DNA of 64,000 bases, taken from Porticoccus hydrocarbonoclasticus MCTG13d (GTDB lineage Bacteria > Pseudomonadota > Gammaproteobacteria > Pseudomonadales > Porticoccaceae). Below, piece by piece: positions 55,248-64,000 of the stretch; position 1 is the stretch's first letter, and each line of letters opens with the position of its first letter. The position numbers and the translations under genes are program-made. The stretch covers positions 1,798,001 to 1,862,000 of the forward strand of contig NZ_JQMM01000001.1 in the NCBI RefSeq assembly GCF_000744735.1, in the 5' to 3' direction. The notes beneath the pieces are model-generated. The model saw only the letters and a list, made by a program, of their open reading frames with translations, did no database searches and had not been told where the DNA came from.

Positions 55248-56237
55248 TTATTTAATTTCGTATGGAATAGACAGTTTTTCAATAGCAGAATACGGCTGTA
55301 TACCTATCACAAGTCCATCGCTCCCTGCCGCTTCTTCATTCAACACTACCAACATCTCCAGTCGTTCAGTGTCGCAGCGCGCTGTAGATACGACGTGTCC
55401 GACAGATTGATTCTGGCCCTGCAGATAACAGGGCATGCCCGGCAACAAACGATCCTTGGGGGCGGGTACTCCGATACGATACATGCGGCGCTTCAGCCTT
55501 CCCAAATACTTCATGCGTGCGACCACTTCCTGCCCTGTGTAACAACCTTTCTTGAAGCTGATTGCACCGATCGCCTGAAAATTCAGCATTTGTGGTATAA
55601 ACAGATCAACAGTGTCCACTTCTACATGGCCAAGGCCGGATCGGATATCCATAAGTTGCCAGAGCTCGGTTCCCACCGGTTTTACTGTATCGCGTAGTGC
55701 CTCCCATACAGACGGTACTTTTTCAGCGGAAACTATAAATATTTTTCTGCCGTCGGCCAACGGATACTGATAGGCCGTATCAGTCAGACTAATTTTTTCA
55801 TCAGATTTTCCGGCGCTCCCCAACAAGCAGTAGCGATCACTGATATCAGATAGCTCAACTTTGAAAAACACCGCATATTTGGCCAACTCGTCGATCAGTG
55901 GGGTAATCAGACTGCGGTGTAATTGAAGAAAAAAGTGCTGATTTTCTGCATGGAACAGAACAAAACTGGCCAGCATCCGACCTTTGGCATTACAGCGGGC
56001 ACCAGAAGTTGATTCACCGACTGCCAACTGAAGTACATCACTGGTTATCTGGCCTTGCAGAAAACGAGCCGCATCCGGGCCTTTTACTGATATCAAACCC
56101 TGGTGAAGAAGAGGGCTCATGATACCATCGTCCTCTGCCAACAATGCCTGGAAGTCTGTTGGTGATTCATGGAAATGTATTTGGTCATCATTGATGACCG
56201 CGCCCTGAGTGGATAGGTATCTTTGCCAATCGTTCAT
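55248..56237 (-). CDS. ygfZ: tRNA-modifying/folate-binding protein YgfZ
   Basis: A folate-dependent protein that helps maintain certain Fe-S enzymes. The 329-residue protein has the GcvT-like fold and the YgfZ signature KKGCYTGQEVVARMKYLG with its conserved cysteine. The ATG at 56237 matches the family start; ten codons of open frame lie upstream. It faces sdhE, as in many gammaproteobacteria. Confidence 0.92.
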   Translation of the reverse strand: MNDWQRYLSTQGAVINDDQIHFHESPTDFQALLAEDDGIMSPLLHQGLISVKGPDAARFLQGQITSDVLQLAVGESTSGARCNAKGRMLASFVLFHAENQHFFLQLHRSLITPLIDELAKYAVFFKVELSDISDRYCLLGSAGKSDEKISLTDTAYQYPLADGRKIFIVSAEKVPSVWEALRDTVKPVGTELWQLMDIRSGLGHVEVDTVDLFIPQMLNFQAIGAISFKKGCYTGQEVVARMKYLGRLKRRMYRIGVPAPKDRLLPGMPCYLQGQNQSVGHVVSTARCDTERLEMLVVLNEEAAGSDGLVIGIQPYSAIEKLSIPYEIK

Positions 56238-56340
56238 GATTTGCCCGGTTGAGGTGAATGTAACCATCCTGATGAGTTTAAACTCACTTGTTCCATTATA
56301 ATGCCTGACATTCTATTTATTGAGACAGAGGCGACCGCCG

Positions 56341-56586
56341 ATGGAAAGAAATCGACTATTTTGGGCAAGCCGACGCGGAATGCTGGAACTGGATTTGGTG
56401 TTGCAGCCTTTTCTGGACGACATTTATCCTACACTTGAAACGGCAGACCAGGAACGCTACCACAAACTTCTCGAGTGCGAAGATCAGGATATGTTCGGTT
56501 GGTTCCTCCGCCGGGAAACCCCGGAAGACCCTGACTTGCAAAAAATTGTGCAGATCATTCGTGACTCAAGATCCCGTCCCGGTTGA
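56341..56586 (+). CDS. sdhE: FAD assembly factor SdhE (YgfY/CptB)
   Basis: An 81-residue helper that promotes covalent FAD attachment to succinate dehydrogenase. The key RGMLELD motif (R-G-x-x-E) is present, with F-L-D-D and [20 protein letters not shown]. The ATG at 56341 gives the family start. It overlaps ygfX by 26 bases. Confidence 0.93.
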   Translation: MERNRLFWASRRGMLELDLVLQPFLDDIYPTLETADQERYHKLLECEDQDMFGWFLRRETPEDPDLQKIVQIIRDSRSRPG

Positions 56587-56965
56587 GATAGAACTTTATC
56601 GTTCGTTGCTGCTGCTGATCTGGATTCTATCCATTCACAGTCTTGCTGCATGCCTCCTTATTGGCTCGGCAATACCTCTATGGCTGAAGGTTTTAACGAT
56701 CATCTCGATATTAGTGGGTGGCGCACACGCTTGTCTTATGTGGTACAGACAGCCGGTCAAGCGACTGAGCTGGACAAGCGGCCATTGGCAATTGATCTAT
56801 GCCGGTCAGCGAGAGGATGTTGCCTTGCAGCATTTTTTTATACTGGGCAGACTATTACTACTTCGGTTTCACGGCTCCAGAAGGCGTCATTCTGTTCTGG
56901 TATTGCCTGACAGCACCTCGCCAGCGAACCTGCGCAGGATTCGTGTAACGCTACAGTTGGGTTAG
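56561..56965 (+). CDS. ygfX: YgfX-like membrane protein
   Basis: A 134-residue protein with two membrane helices near the start (about 13-60) and a soluble beta-rich tail ([38 protein letters not shown]). The position directly after sdhE, with overlap, is that of ygfX. The GTG at 56561 is the likely start; the frame continues upstream within sdhE. Proposed roles in cell division control are not settled. Confidence 0.8.
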   Translation: MTQDPVPVEIELYRSLLLLIWILSIHSLAACLLIGSAIPLWLKVLTIISILVGGAHACLMWYRQPVKRLSWTSGHWQLIYAGQREDVALQHFFILGRLLLLRFHGSRRRHSVLVLPDSTSPANLRRIRVTLQLG

Positions 56966-56966
56966 G

Positions 56967-58589
56967 TCAACGTTTGCTGACGATGAAGTTTTGCCCGGCG
57001 AAATTGATTGGCACCATGATGGTGTCTTTGGCGACTGTGGACAGGTCCGGGTAATCCAGTGTGTAATGCAGGCCGCGACTCTCTTTGCGTTGCTCTGCAG
57101 AACGAATGATAAGCTCTGCCACTAACACCAGATTGCGCAGCTCCAGCAAATCCCGGCTGATTTTATAGTTGCTGTAATATTCGTGAATTTCTTTTTGCAG
57201 CAGTTTAACCCTGTGATGAGCCCTGGCCAGTCGTTTCCGGGTTCTGACAATGCCTACGTAATCCCACATAAAGCGGCGCAACTCATCCCAGTTATGCGCG
57301 ATAACAACATCTTCATCTGAATGGGTAACACGACTTTCATCCCAGGGTCTCGCCTTATCCGGTTCCGGAATCGACTCAATACTTTCGCGAATGGCGCTGG
57401 CAGCTGAATGCCCATAAACCACACACTCAACCAACGAATTGCTGGCCATGCGGTTCGCGCCATGCAAGCCCGTAAAAGCTGTCTCACCAATCGCGTATAA
57501 ATTCCAAAGATCGGTCTGACCCTTTTGGTTTACCACGATACCACCACAGGTATAGTGAGCGGCGGGAACCACGGGAATGGCTTCTTTTGTGATGTCGATT
57601 CCATACTTCAGGCACTGAGCCATAACCGTGGGAAAGTGGTTTTTCAGAAACTCTTTCGGCCGATGTGATATGTCCAGATAGACACAATCGATGCCCAGCC
57701 GCTTCATTTCAAAGTCAATGGCTCTGGCAACAATATCCCTGGGAGCCAATTCCGCCTTCGGATGGAACTTGTCCATAAACCGCGCACCATTGGCCAGCGT
57801 CAGGTAAGCGCCTTCACCACGCAGGGCTTCAGTGACCAGAAAAGCCTTGGCGTTGGGGTGATAGAGACAGGTGGGATGAAACTGGTTGAATTCCATGTTG
57901 GCTACCCGACAACCGCGACGCCAAGCTACAGCAATGCCGTCGCCGGTGGCACCGTCGGGGTTGGTGGAGTAAAGGTAAGCCTTACTGGCACCACCGGTTG
58001 CCAATACAACAGCTTTTGCCTGAAAAACACGGACACAGTCCTGTTCGTTATCCAGCACATAAGCTCCCGTACATCTCATGCGGCTGGAACCTCTGTCGGC
58101 CTGAGTGATCAGGTCAACAACCACATGGCTGGGAAAAACCTGAATATTGGGATGCTGAAGCACTCTGTCTGCCAAAGAAGATGAAACCTCCTTTCCCGTG
58201 GCATCGGCAGTATGCAAAATTCGACGGTGACTGTGGCCACCTTCCCGTGTCAGATGATAATCAACGTTGTCCTCATTGCGGGTGAACTGAACGCCTTGCT
58301 TGACTAGCCAGCGGATGGCATCAGGCCCGTTCTCAACGGTGAATCTCACCGCATCTTCATGACACAGCCCGGCGCCAGCTTCCAGGGTATCTTCAACGTG
58401 GGATTCAATAGAGTCTTCAGTATCAAAAACAGCGGCGATGCCTCCCTGTGCATACCAGGTAGATCCCGACTGAATGGCACTTTTGCTGATCAGCGCAATT
58501 TGATATTTATCAGCCAGTTCAAGCGCCACAGTCATCCCTGCAGCGCCACTGCCAATCACCAACACATCATGACAATGGGGGGTTTTCAT
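56967..58589 (-). CDS. nadB: L-aspartate oxidase NadB
   Basis: First step of NAD synthesis: FAD-dependent oxidation of aspartate to iminoaspartate. The 540-residue protein has the dinucleotide motif [49 protein letters not shown] and [10 protein letters not shown], and a helical C terminus. The ATG at 58589 ([15 protein letters not shown]) fits better than the one 18 codons upstream. It is divergent from rpoE, as in Pseudomonas and relatives. Confidence 0.96.
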   Translation of the reverse strand: MKTPHCHDVLVIGSGAAGMTVALELADKYQIALISKSAIQSGSTWYAQGGIAAVFDTEDSIESHVEDTLEAGAGLCHEDAVRFTVENGPDAIRWLVKQGVQFTRNEDNVDYHLTREGGHSHRRILHTADATGKEVSSSLADRVLQHPNIQVFPSHVVVDLITQADRGSSRMRCTGAYVLDNEQDCVRVFQAKAVVLATGGASKAYLYSTNPDGATGDGIAVAWRRGCRVANMEFNQFHPTCLYHPNAKAFLVTEALRGEGAYLTLANGARFMDKFHPKAELAPRDIVARAIDFEMKRLGIDCVYLDISHRPKEFLKNHFPTVMAQCLKYGIDITKEAIPVVPAAHYTCGGIVVNQKGQTDLWNLYAIGETAFTGLHGANRMASNSLVECVVYGHSAASAIRESIESIPEPDKARPWDESRVTHSDEDVVIAHNWDELRRFMWDYVGIVRTRKRLARAHHRVKLLQKEIHEYYSNYKISRDLLELRNLVLVAELIIRSAEQRKESRGLHYTLDYPDLSTVAKDTIMVPINFAGQNFIVSKR

Positions 58590-58750
58590 TAACTGCCTAA
58601 AGTCCTCGAAACCAATGTGGAGCATGATAGTATAGCGGGCCAAAAATAAATACAGACCCGGAAATCATCCCTTTACCCGGCGGGTTTGTTGTAATTGAAT
58701 GCCCTGAGACGCAATCACTACGAAGCGATTCGGGGACAATCGGAGCGACT

Positions 58751-59335
58751 ATGGATAACGAGCAGGCAAAAGATACTGACAAGCTACTCGTCGCTCGTGT
58801 TCAAAAAGGCGATAAACGCGCTTTTGACTTGCTGGTGATGAAATACCAGTACAAAGTCCATGCGATTGTCAGTCGCTATGTCAAAGATTTTGATGAGGTT
58901 AACGATGTTGTGCAGGAGGCCTTTATCAAGGCTTATCGGGCATTGGCCAAATTTCGTGGTGAAAGTGCTTTTTATACCTGGCTGTATCGTATCGCCGTCA
59001 ATACGGCAAAGAATTATCTCGTCGCTCGGAATCGGCGCCCACCTGCCAGTGATGTCGATGCTGAGGAGGCCGCTTTTTATGAGGGCAGCGAAAAACTCCG
59101 CGACATTGACTCGCCTGAAAACCTTCTCTACAGGGATGAGCTGGAGGCCGTGGTAGATTTGGCCATAAAAAATCTTCCGGAAGATTTGCGTACTGCGGTA
59201 ACTTTAAGAGAGTTTGAGGGTCTCAGTTATGAGGAGATCGCAGAGATAATGGGGTGTCCGGTAGGGACTGTAAGGTCGCGCATTTTTCGTGCCAGGGAAG
59301 CCATAGATGAAAAAATTCGGTTACTTGAAGGCTGA
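58751..59335 (+). CDS. rpoE: extracytoplasmic stress sigma factor RpoE/AlgU
   Basis: Sigma-E, 194 residues, which directs RNA polymerase to envelope stress promoters. Region 2 (FDLLVMKYQYKVHAIVSRYVKD, EVNDVVQEAFIKAYRAL) and region 4 (LPEDLRTAVTLREFEGLSYEEIAEIMGCPVGTVRSRIFRAREAI) are complete. It is held by RseA, encoded next. Confidence 0.97.
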   Translation: MDNEQAKDTDKLLVARVQKGDKRAFDLLVMKYQYKVHAIVSRYVKDFDEVNDVVQEAFIKAYRALAKFRGESAFYTWLYRIAVNTAKNYLVARNRRPPASDVDAEEAAFYEGSEKLRDIDSPENLLYRDELEAVVDLAIKNLPEDLRTAVTLREFEGLSYEEIAEIMGCPVGTVRSRIFRAREAIDEKIRLLEG

Positions 59336-59349
59336 CGTCCCATATCAAT

Positions 59350-59377
59350 GAACTTTTTCAGCCAACGAGCTGTCGTA
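59350..59377 (+). promoter_or_regulatory. possible sigma-E promoter before rseA
   Basis: GAACTT (59350-59355), then 17 bases and TCGTA. The -35 is perfect for sigma-E, the -10 is poor (consensus near TCTGA). A promoter here would make rseA-rseC partly independent of rpoE. Weak evidence. Confidence 0.3.
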
Positions 59378-59453
59378 TATGGAATTATTTGATCAATAGC
59401 TGCATTGAGTACCATTGTCTGTATTGATGATGAATTAAAAACGGGTTTTACGA

Positions 59454-59469
59454 CCACGGCATACCGTGG
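59454..59469 (+). other. hairpin in the rpoE-rseA gap
   Basis: CCACGG, loop CATA, CCGTGG: a perfect 6-bp stem about 35 bp before the rseA start. No T run follows on the plus strand, so it may tune translation or RNA stability between the sigma factor and its anti-sigma rather than end transcription. Confidence 0.45.
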
Positions 59470-59505
59470 CATGGTCACTAATAGTTAGTTTCGAGGTAGT
59501 TTCTT

Positions 59506-60165
59506 ATGACCGCTAGCACTGATCGCGAGAAAGAGTCCCTGTCAGCATTAATGGATGGTCAGGCAGGCGAGCTTGAGGTCCGTCGGGTTCTGAAAAGTAT
59601 TTCCGATAATGATCAATCTCGTGACACTTGGCGTCGCTATCAGATGGCGGCGGCTGCCATGAGAAGGGATCTTCCGGAGCAGGTCGTTGACTACTCTGCC
59701 AGCATAAGTGCGGCTCTGGAAAATGAAAAAGCCCTACAGGTAAACACACTTTCTGCCCGCATGCTTAAGCCTCTCGGTCGTTTTGCAATTGCCGCCTCAG
59801 TGGCCACTGTTGCCATCATTGGTTTTCAACAGTACAACATGCCGGCTACCAATCAACCTGCTGTTGCATCGGCCAAAACTGTTGACAGCAAGTTCTCTCC
59901 AGCCCAACTTAGAACCTCTGCCGATTTCGGAATACCTTCTGTCACAGCCCGGACAGTCAGCGTCAACAACAATGCTGAGAGTTACCGGGCCAGTCAGGCG
60001 CAGCCGGTCATTGTGGTCGATCAAGCCACCGAACCTGAAGTCACTCGCGAGCAGGTGCAGGCTTACCTCAATAGCTTAATGATTGAGCATACCGGCCACG
60101 CGGCAATGAATACCAATCAGGGCATGCTGCCATTTGCTCGCATGCCCACTACGCATGATCAGTAA
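59506..60165 (+). CDS. rseA: anti-sigma-E factor RseA/MucA
   Basis: Holds sigma-E at the inner membrane until cut by stress proteases. In 219 residues: N-terminal sigma-binding domain (about 8-75, ESLSALMDGQAGELEVRRVL), one membrane helix (about 86-108, FAIAASVATVAIIGF), and a periplasmic tail that should bind RseB. The last residues QVQAYLNSLMIEHTGHAAM are typical of MucA-like proteins. Confidence 0.93.
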   Translation: MTASTDREKESLSALMDGQAGELEVRRVLKSISDNDQSRDTWRRYQMAAAAMRRDLPEQVVDYSASISAALENEKALQVNTLSARMLKPLGRFAIAASVATVAIIGFQQYNMPATNQPAVASAKTVDSKFSPAQLRTSADFGIPSVTARTVSVNNNAESYRASQAQPVIVVDQATEPEVTREQVQAYLNSLMIEHTGHAAMNTNQGMLPFARMPTTHDQ

Positions 60166-60178
60166 TTCACTGGGAATT

Positions 60179-61144
60179 ATGTCAATTCCCAGATCTTTTG
60201 TGGCTATATGCCTATTTCTCATTGTTGCGCCATATGGGGTGATCGCGGAGACTTTCTCTCCAACTACCATTCTTGCCAAAATGGCGGATGCCAACCGAAC
60301 GCTCGACTACAGTGGGATATTTACCTACGAACACGGCGGCATACTCAGGACGATCAAGGTTTTTCACTCTGTGAGGGATGGTCAGGAGTTTGAGCGCCTA
60401 TTTTTATTGAGTGGACCGAAAAAGGAAGTCACTCGTCAAAGTGGCGAACGTCGATGCGAGCGACTCGGAGATCTTATGCTCAAGAGTTCTGTTGCAGCCG
60501 CCGCCTCTGTACCGAAAGACCACCTCGAAAAACTCTACCATGTACAGCCCAAGGCCAAAGATAGAATAGCCGGTCGTGAGACGCTAATCGTTCATGTAAT
60601 CCCAAAAGATAGCTACCGCTATGGATACATATTGGGGATTGATCAGGAGACGGGGTTATTACTCCAGTCCATGCTGATTGGTGACAACAATCGCGTCCTG
60701 GAAAGATTTCAATTTGCAGATGTTGAAATTGGAAAATCAATTGACGAGGCATCACTGGATTCCTCTGAGCCGGAAGTGCACCGAGTTTCGTCGAAAGTTT
60801 CTACCTGCCTGAACAATGTGGAGTCATCGGCAGCCCAGTCAAATTGGCAGCAATCCTGGCTTCCGCCGGGTTTCGGTTTGGCGGGTTACCTGAAATCTGG
60901 TGACTCTGGCCGAGAGACACTGATCTACACTGATGGGTTGGCAATTTTTTCAGTGTTTATCGATAGCAGTGAAACCGTCGACATACCTAAAATGCAAGCC
61001 CAACGGGGTGCGACTGTGGCCTACCTCACCAAGGCCAAAATCAGCCAGCAAGACTTTCTGATTTCAGTGGTTGGCGAAATACCGGTCGAAACCGCCAGAG
61101 CCGTTGCACATGCGGTAATACCTGTTCAACATAACTACCAATAA
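60179..61144 (+). CDS. rseB: sigma-E regulator RseB/MucB
   Basis: Periplasmic protein that shields RseA from proteolysis and senses lipid or LPS signals. From ATG 60179 it is 321 residues with a signal peptide of about 23 (MSIPRSFVAICLFLIVAPYG); an ATG at 60155 overlapping the rseA stop is possible. The LolA-like first domain (YSGIFTYEHGGILRTIKVFHSV) and the MucB C-terminal domain (SWLPPGFGLAGY) are clear. Confidence 0.93.
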   Translation: MSIPRSFVAICLFLIVAPYGVIAETFSPTTILAKMADANRTLDYSGIFTYEHGGILRTIKVFHSVRDGQEFERLFLLSGPKKEVTRQSGERRCERLGDLMLKSSVAAAASVPKDHLEKLYHVQPKAKDRIAGRETLIVHVIPKDSYRYGYILGIDQETGLLLQSMLIGDNNRVLERFQFADVEIGKSIDEASLDSSEPEVHRVSSKVSTCLNNVESSAAQSNWQQSWLPPGFGLAGYLKSGDSGRETLIYTDGLAIFSVFIDSSETVDIPKMQAQRGATVAYLTKAKISQQDFLISVVGEIPVETARAVAHAVIPVQHNYQ

Positions 61145-61222
61145 CGATGATAGGTGTATCTGTTTCATCATAGCGCAGACACTCTTTGGCAAAATTCATG
61201 GCATTGCAGGCATTGAACTGAA

Positions 61223-61693
61223 GTGATTGAAGAGCGGGGCAGGATCACCACCGTGGAGTCAGACGGTTTCTGGGTCGAGACGATTCAACGTTCGGCGTGC
61301 CAGGTATGCGTGGCTGAAAAGGGTTGTGGTCAGAAGCTTCTCCATCGGCTTTCCGGTAAAACCGCACTGATCAGAGTATTGCCCGGTAACTGCGACATGC
61401 AATTACTTAAAGCTCATGATCAGGTAGTGATCGGGATTCCCGAAGATGTTGTTGTTAAAGGTACACTTCTGGTCTACCTTTTTCCATTGCTGACAATGAT
61501 AGGGGCTATCTCTATTGGCACCCTGATCTCTTCCAATGACGCCATCGTTCTGACAAGTGCCTTGATCGGCTTCATTCTGGGTGGAGTTCTTGTCAGGCTG
61601 CATTCCTGGCTTAATAAAAATAATCATCGAGTCCACCCCGTATTGCTGGAGAGGCTGGTTCCATCCAGTGAGCATCGGGTTCTGTCTGAGTAG
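61223..61693 (+). CDS. rseC: SoxR-reducing/sigma-E modulator RseC/MucC
   Basis: A 156-residue membrane protein with an N-terminal cysteine cluster (SACQVCVAEKGCG) and two membrane helices (about 85-125). Members modulate sigma-E or help reduce SoxR as part of the Rsx complex. GTG start. It follows rseB by 78 bp. Confidence 0.9.
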   Translation: MIEERGRITTVESDGFWVETIQRSACQVCVAEKGCGQKLLHRLSGKTALIRVLPGNCDMQLLKAHDQVVIGIPEDVVVKGTLLVYLFPLLTMIGAISIGTLISSNDAIVLTSALIGFILGGVLVRLHSWLNKNNHRVHPVLLERLVPSSEHRVLSE

Positions 61694-61779
61694 TCTCTGC
61701 CTCCAGACCTACCTTCTGTGGTCATATGGCAAGGATGGAATATATAAAAGGGTGACTCGTCTATAAAAAGGATGCACAT

Positions 61780-62856
61780 ATGTTTAAGTGGTTTTCTTTG
61801 GTGGCATTGCTCTTTGTAGTTATAGCACTGAATGTCAGTCAATCTAATCGGCAGGGTTTGCCAAATTTTAATCAATTAATTCAAACCTCATCCCCCGCGG
61901 TCGTGAAAATTGATTCCGTTCAAAAAATCATTGGGACAGGAATGACCCAGATGAACGAACGAAATATTCCTGATATGTTCCGTGAGCCCCATGAAGGCAG
62001 TAGAGCGGGAGAGGCGCATGCAACCGGTTCCGGCTTTATCATTTCCGGTGACGGTTACGTTCTCACTAATGAACATGTGGTCGAAAATGCCCATGAGGTG
62101 ATCATTAGATTAATAGACCGCCGCGAGTTTGAAGCAAAGGTTATCGGCATTGACCATCGCTCGGACTTGGCATTACTCAAGATTGATGCTCAGGACCTCC
62201 CAAAAATCAATTTTGCTGATCCCGACAAGGTCAAAGTGGGTGATTGGGCCCTGGCAATAGGCTCGCCATTCGGTCTTGATTATTCGGTGAGCGCCGGGAT
62301 TATCAGCGCAATTGGGCGTAGCATACCTACCGAAAATGGCGATAACTATGTGCCGTTTATTCAAAGTGACGTTGCTATCAACCCAGGCAATTCCGGTGGC
62401 CCCTTGCTGAACCTGGATGGTGAGGTCGTGGGTATAAACTCTCAGATATTTACCCACTCCGGTGGATCGATAGGCCTGTCTTTTGCTGTACCTGCAGGTG
62501 TCGCTGTAGATGTTGTGTCACAGCTCAAATCAAAGGGGCGTGTTGATCGTGGCTGGCTTGGTGTCTACGTTCAGGAGGTCGACAAGTCTCTGGCCCGATC
62601 ATCGGGGCTGACAAAAACGCAGGGGGCACATGTTGCCCAGGTCGAAACTGGAAGTCCGGCAGATGTTGCCGGCATTCGGGCCGGCGATATTATTCTGTAC
62701 TTTGATAATGAAGAAATTATCGAATCAGGGGATCTGCCCCATGTGGTTGGTTTATTGTCGCCTGGCAGCCAAATCAAGGCTCAACTGATCCGGGGAAAGA
62801 AAAAGAAAACGCTTGATGTGATCGTCGGCACTTTGCCGGACGGACTGAACCCCTGA
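61780..62856 (+). CDS. DegP/MucD-like periplasmic serine protease with one PDZ
   Basis: A trypsin-like envelope protease of 358 residues in the mucD position. The triad is His in TNEHVVEN, Asp in DHRSDLALL, Ser in NPGNSGGPL. The N-terminal hydrophobic segment (about 5-20) could be a signal anchor rather than a cleaved signal. Only one PDZ follows (about 255-350); full MucD/DegP have two and about 470 residues. So it is closer to DegS/AlgW in layout, perhaps the RseA-cutting protease itself. The stop is clean with no PDZ2 remnant in the next 185 bp. Confidence 0.9.
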   Translation: MFKWFSLVALLFVVIALNVSQSNRQGLPNFNQLIQTSSPAVVKIDSVQKIIGTGMTQMNERNIPDMFREPHEGSRAGEAHATGSGFIISGDGYVLTNEHVVENAHEVIIRLIDRREFEAKVIGIDHRSDLALLKIDAQDLPKINFADPDKVKVGDWALAIGSPFGLDYSVSAGIISAIGRSIPTENGDNYVPFIQSDVAINPGNSGGPLLNLDGEVVGINSQIFTHSGGSIGLSFAVPAGVAVDVVSQLKSKGRVDRGWLGVYVQEVDKSLARSSGLTKTQGAHVAQVETGSPADVAGIRAGDIILYFDNEEIIESGDLPHVVGLLSPGSQIKAQLIRGKKKKTLDVIVGTLPDGLNP

Positions 62857-63041
62857 CCTACTGCTATCTACCCATTCCATATTCGAGAAAATCAAAAATA
62901 AGTTTCTGGAATCCCATACTTTTTGCAGAGCGTTTAGCTGTTTGGCGTGGTACTCATAGCGTCCGCACAGCAAATACGCTAGACTGCAGGGCCTAAAATT
63001 AACCCCCCCAGCCCGACCGGCTGCAAACTGATTGAATCGCT

Positions 63042-64000
63042 GTGTCCGACCTTAGTTATATCCGAAACTTCTCTATTATCGCGCACATCGATCATGGGAA
63101 ATCCACCATTGCTGACCGCTTTATTCAAATTTGCGGTGGGCTTTCTTCCCGTGAAATGGCTGAGCAGGTTCTCGACTCGATGGATATCGAGCGAGAGCGC
63201 GGTATAACAATCAAGGCACAGAGCGTGACACTTGATTATCGCGCCAGAGATGGCAAAACCTATCAGCTCAACTTCATTGATACCCCCGGCCATGTGGATT
63301 TCTCCTATGAAGTGTCGCGATCACTGGCGGCCTGTGAAGGTGCTTTATTGGTAGTGGATGCAGGGCAGGGTGTTGAGGCCCAGTCTGTTGCCAACTGCTA
63401 CACCGCCATTGCTCAGGGCCTCGAAGTCATTCCTGTTCTGAATAAAATGGATTTACCCCAGGCAGAACCCGAGAAGGTCATTGCCGAGATAGAGGATATC
63501 ATCGGTATTGATGCCCATGATGCCGTGCGTTGCAGCGCAAAAACCGGGCTCGGTATAGAGGACATACTGGAACAGCTTGTGGCTAAAGTGCCAGCTCCGG
63601 TAGGTGATCTGGATGCACCCTTACAGGCGCTTATCATCGACTCCTGGTTTGACAATTACCTCGGCGTCGTTTCCCTGGTGCGGGTGACCCAAGGTACCCT
63701 AAAAGCGAAAGACAAAGTGATTACCAAATCCATCGGTAAAGCACATGTGGTAGATAATATCGGCGTTTTTACTCCCAAGCGAAAAGATACCGGCATTCTA
63801 AGAGCTGGTGAAGTCGGTTTCGTCGTTGCAGGAATTAAGGATATTCATGGTGCGCCAGTAGGCGACACATTTACTCACAGCCATACCCCCGATACTCCTG
63901 CACTACCTGGCTTTCAACGTGTCAAGCCGCAGGTGTATGCCGGCATGTTCCCGATTAGTTCAGATGATTTTGAAGACTTTCGTGAGGCACTGGCCAAACT
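63042..64000 (+). CDS. lepA: elongation factor 4 LepA (3' end cut by window)
   Basis: Ribosome back-translocation GTPase. The frame starts with GTG ([21 protein letters not shown], containing the P-loop AHIDHGKST), then [23 protein letters not shown] and SAKTG, the five G motifs. About 319 of the usual 600 residues are present and no stop is reached. No clear ribosome site precedes the GTG. The position after mucD-like genes is standard in gammaproteobacteria, although lepB is not visible. Confidence 0.95.
   Translation, partial: MSDLSYIRNFSIIAHIDHGKSTIADRFIQICGGLSSREMAEQVLDSMDIERERGITIKAQSVTLDYRARDGKTYQLNFIDTPGHVDFSYEVSRSLAACEGALLVVDAGQGVEAQSVANCYTAIAQGLEVIPVLNKMDLPQAEPEKVIAEIEDIIGIDAHDAVRCSAKTGLGIEDILEQLVAKVPAPVGDLDAPLQALIIDSWFDNYLGVVSLVRVTQGTLKAKDKVITKSIGKAHVVDNIGVFTPKRKDTGILRAGEVGFVVAGIKDIHGAPVGDTFTHSHTPDTPALPGFQRVKPQVYAGMFPISSDDFEDFREALAK

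Noticed and set aside
1-64000. CRISPR arrays, tRNA or rRNA genes
   Set aside because: I read the gaps on both strands and found no regularly spaced repeats, no cloverleaf with a T-arm and no rRNA-like blocks. A tRNA-finder run would settle the tRNA part.

Overview
The window looks like the chromosome of a gammaproteobacterium, probably marine or salt-tolerant. The evidence is gene order and content: rpoE-rseA-rseB-rseC-degP/mucD-lepA, nadB beside sdhE-ygfX and ygfZ, a suf operon with an IscR-type regulator, tadA-mltF-purL, plus ectoine catabolism, a BCCT osmolyte transporter and a Na+/H+ antiporter. I do not assign a genus. All calls come from reading the sequence and from family knowledge; no database search was run.

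Layout. 1-0.86 kb: LysR regulator cut by the window edge. 1.5-2.3 kb: small secreted cysteine-containing protein and a possible frameshifted companion. 2.4-8.1 kb: accessory defence block, made of an Xre/MbcA-RES toxin-antitoxin pair with twin palindromic operators, a DEDDh exonuclease in the same transcript, then two overlapping reverse transcriptase genes of the DRT type 3 kind (drt3a, drt3b). Directly behind drt3b lies a compact structured RNA candidate, closed by a perfect 7-bp helix, with an unpaired CACACACAA next to a hairpin. This is the strongest discovery in the window. 8.2-8.5 kb: mobile-element-like debris and a degraded reading frame.

8.5-13.65 kb (minus): ectoine degradation operon doeB2-doeD-doeA-doeC. 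13.9-16.9 kb: phospholipase D-like protein and a MgtC/DUF4010 membrane protein. 17.3-24.1 kb: iscR-like regulator, sufBCDS, sufA, sufT and sufE behind a good type 1 IscR site. 24.2-30.8 kb: two proteins of unknown role, a small membrane protein with a (WQ)5 hexanucleotide repeat, then a tightly coupled GtrA-sulfotransferase-glycosyltransferase-deacetylase set that may build a sulfated surface glycolipid or glycan. 31.0-33.1 kb: cytochrome c-FTR1 iron permease fusion with a Fur box. 33.1-36.5 kb: antiporter and MltB-type transglycosylase. 37.0-40.1 kb: EAL-HDOD protein and GAF-PAS-GGDEF cyclase.

40.6-44.05 kb (minus): amidoligase, class I glutamine-amidotransferase-like hydrolase and BCCT transporter, a possible metabolite operon. 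44.3-50.6 kb: small membrane protein, tadA, mltF, purL and a strong bidirectional terminator. 50.7-56.3 kb: cytochrome c, heme A synthase, alpha/beta hydrolase, patatin, ung, PGPGW protein, ygfZ. 56.3-64 kb: sdhE-ygfX, nadB, the sigma-E operon with its anti-sigma module, a one-PDZ periplasmic protease and the 5' part of lepA, which runs off the end.

I saw no tRNA, rRNA, CRISPR array or complete insertion sequence.
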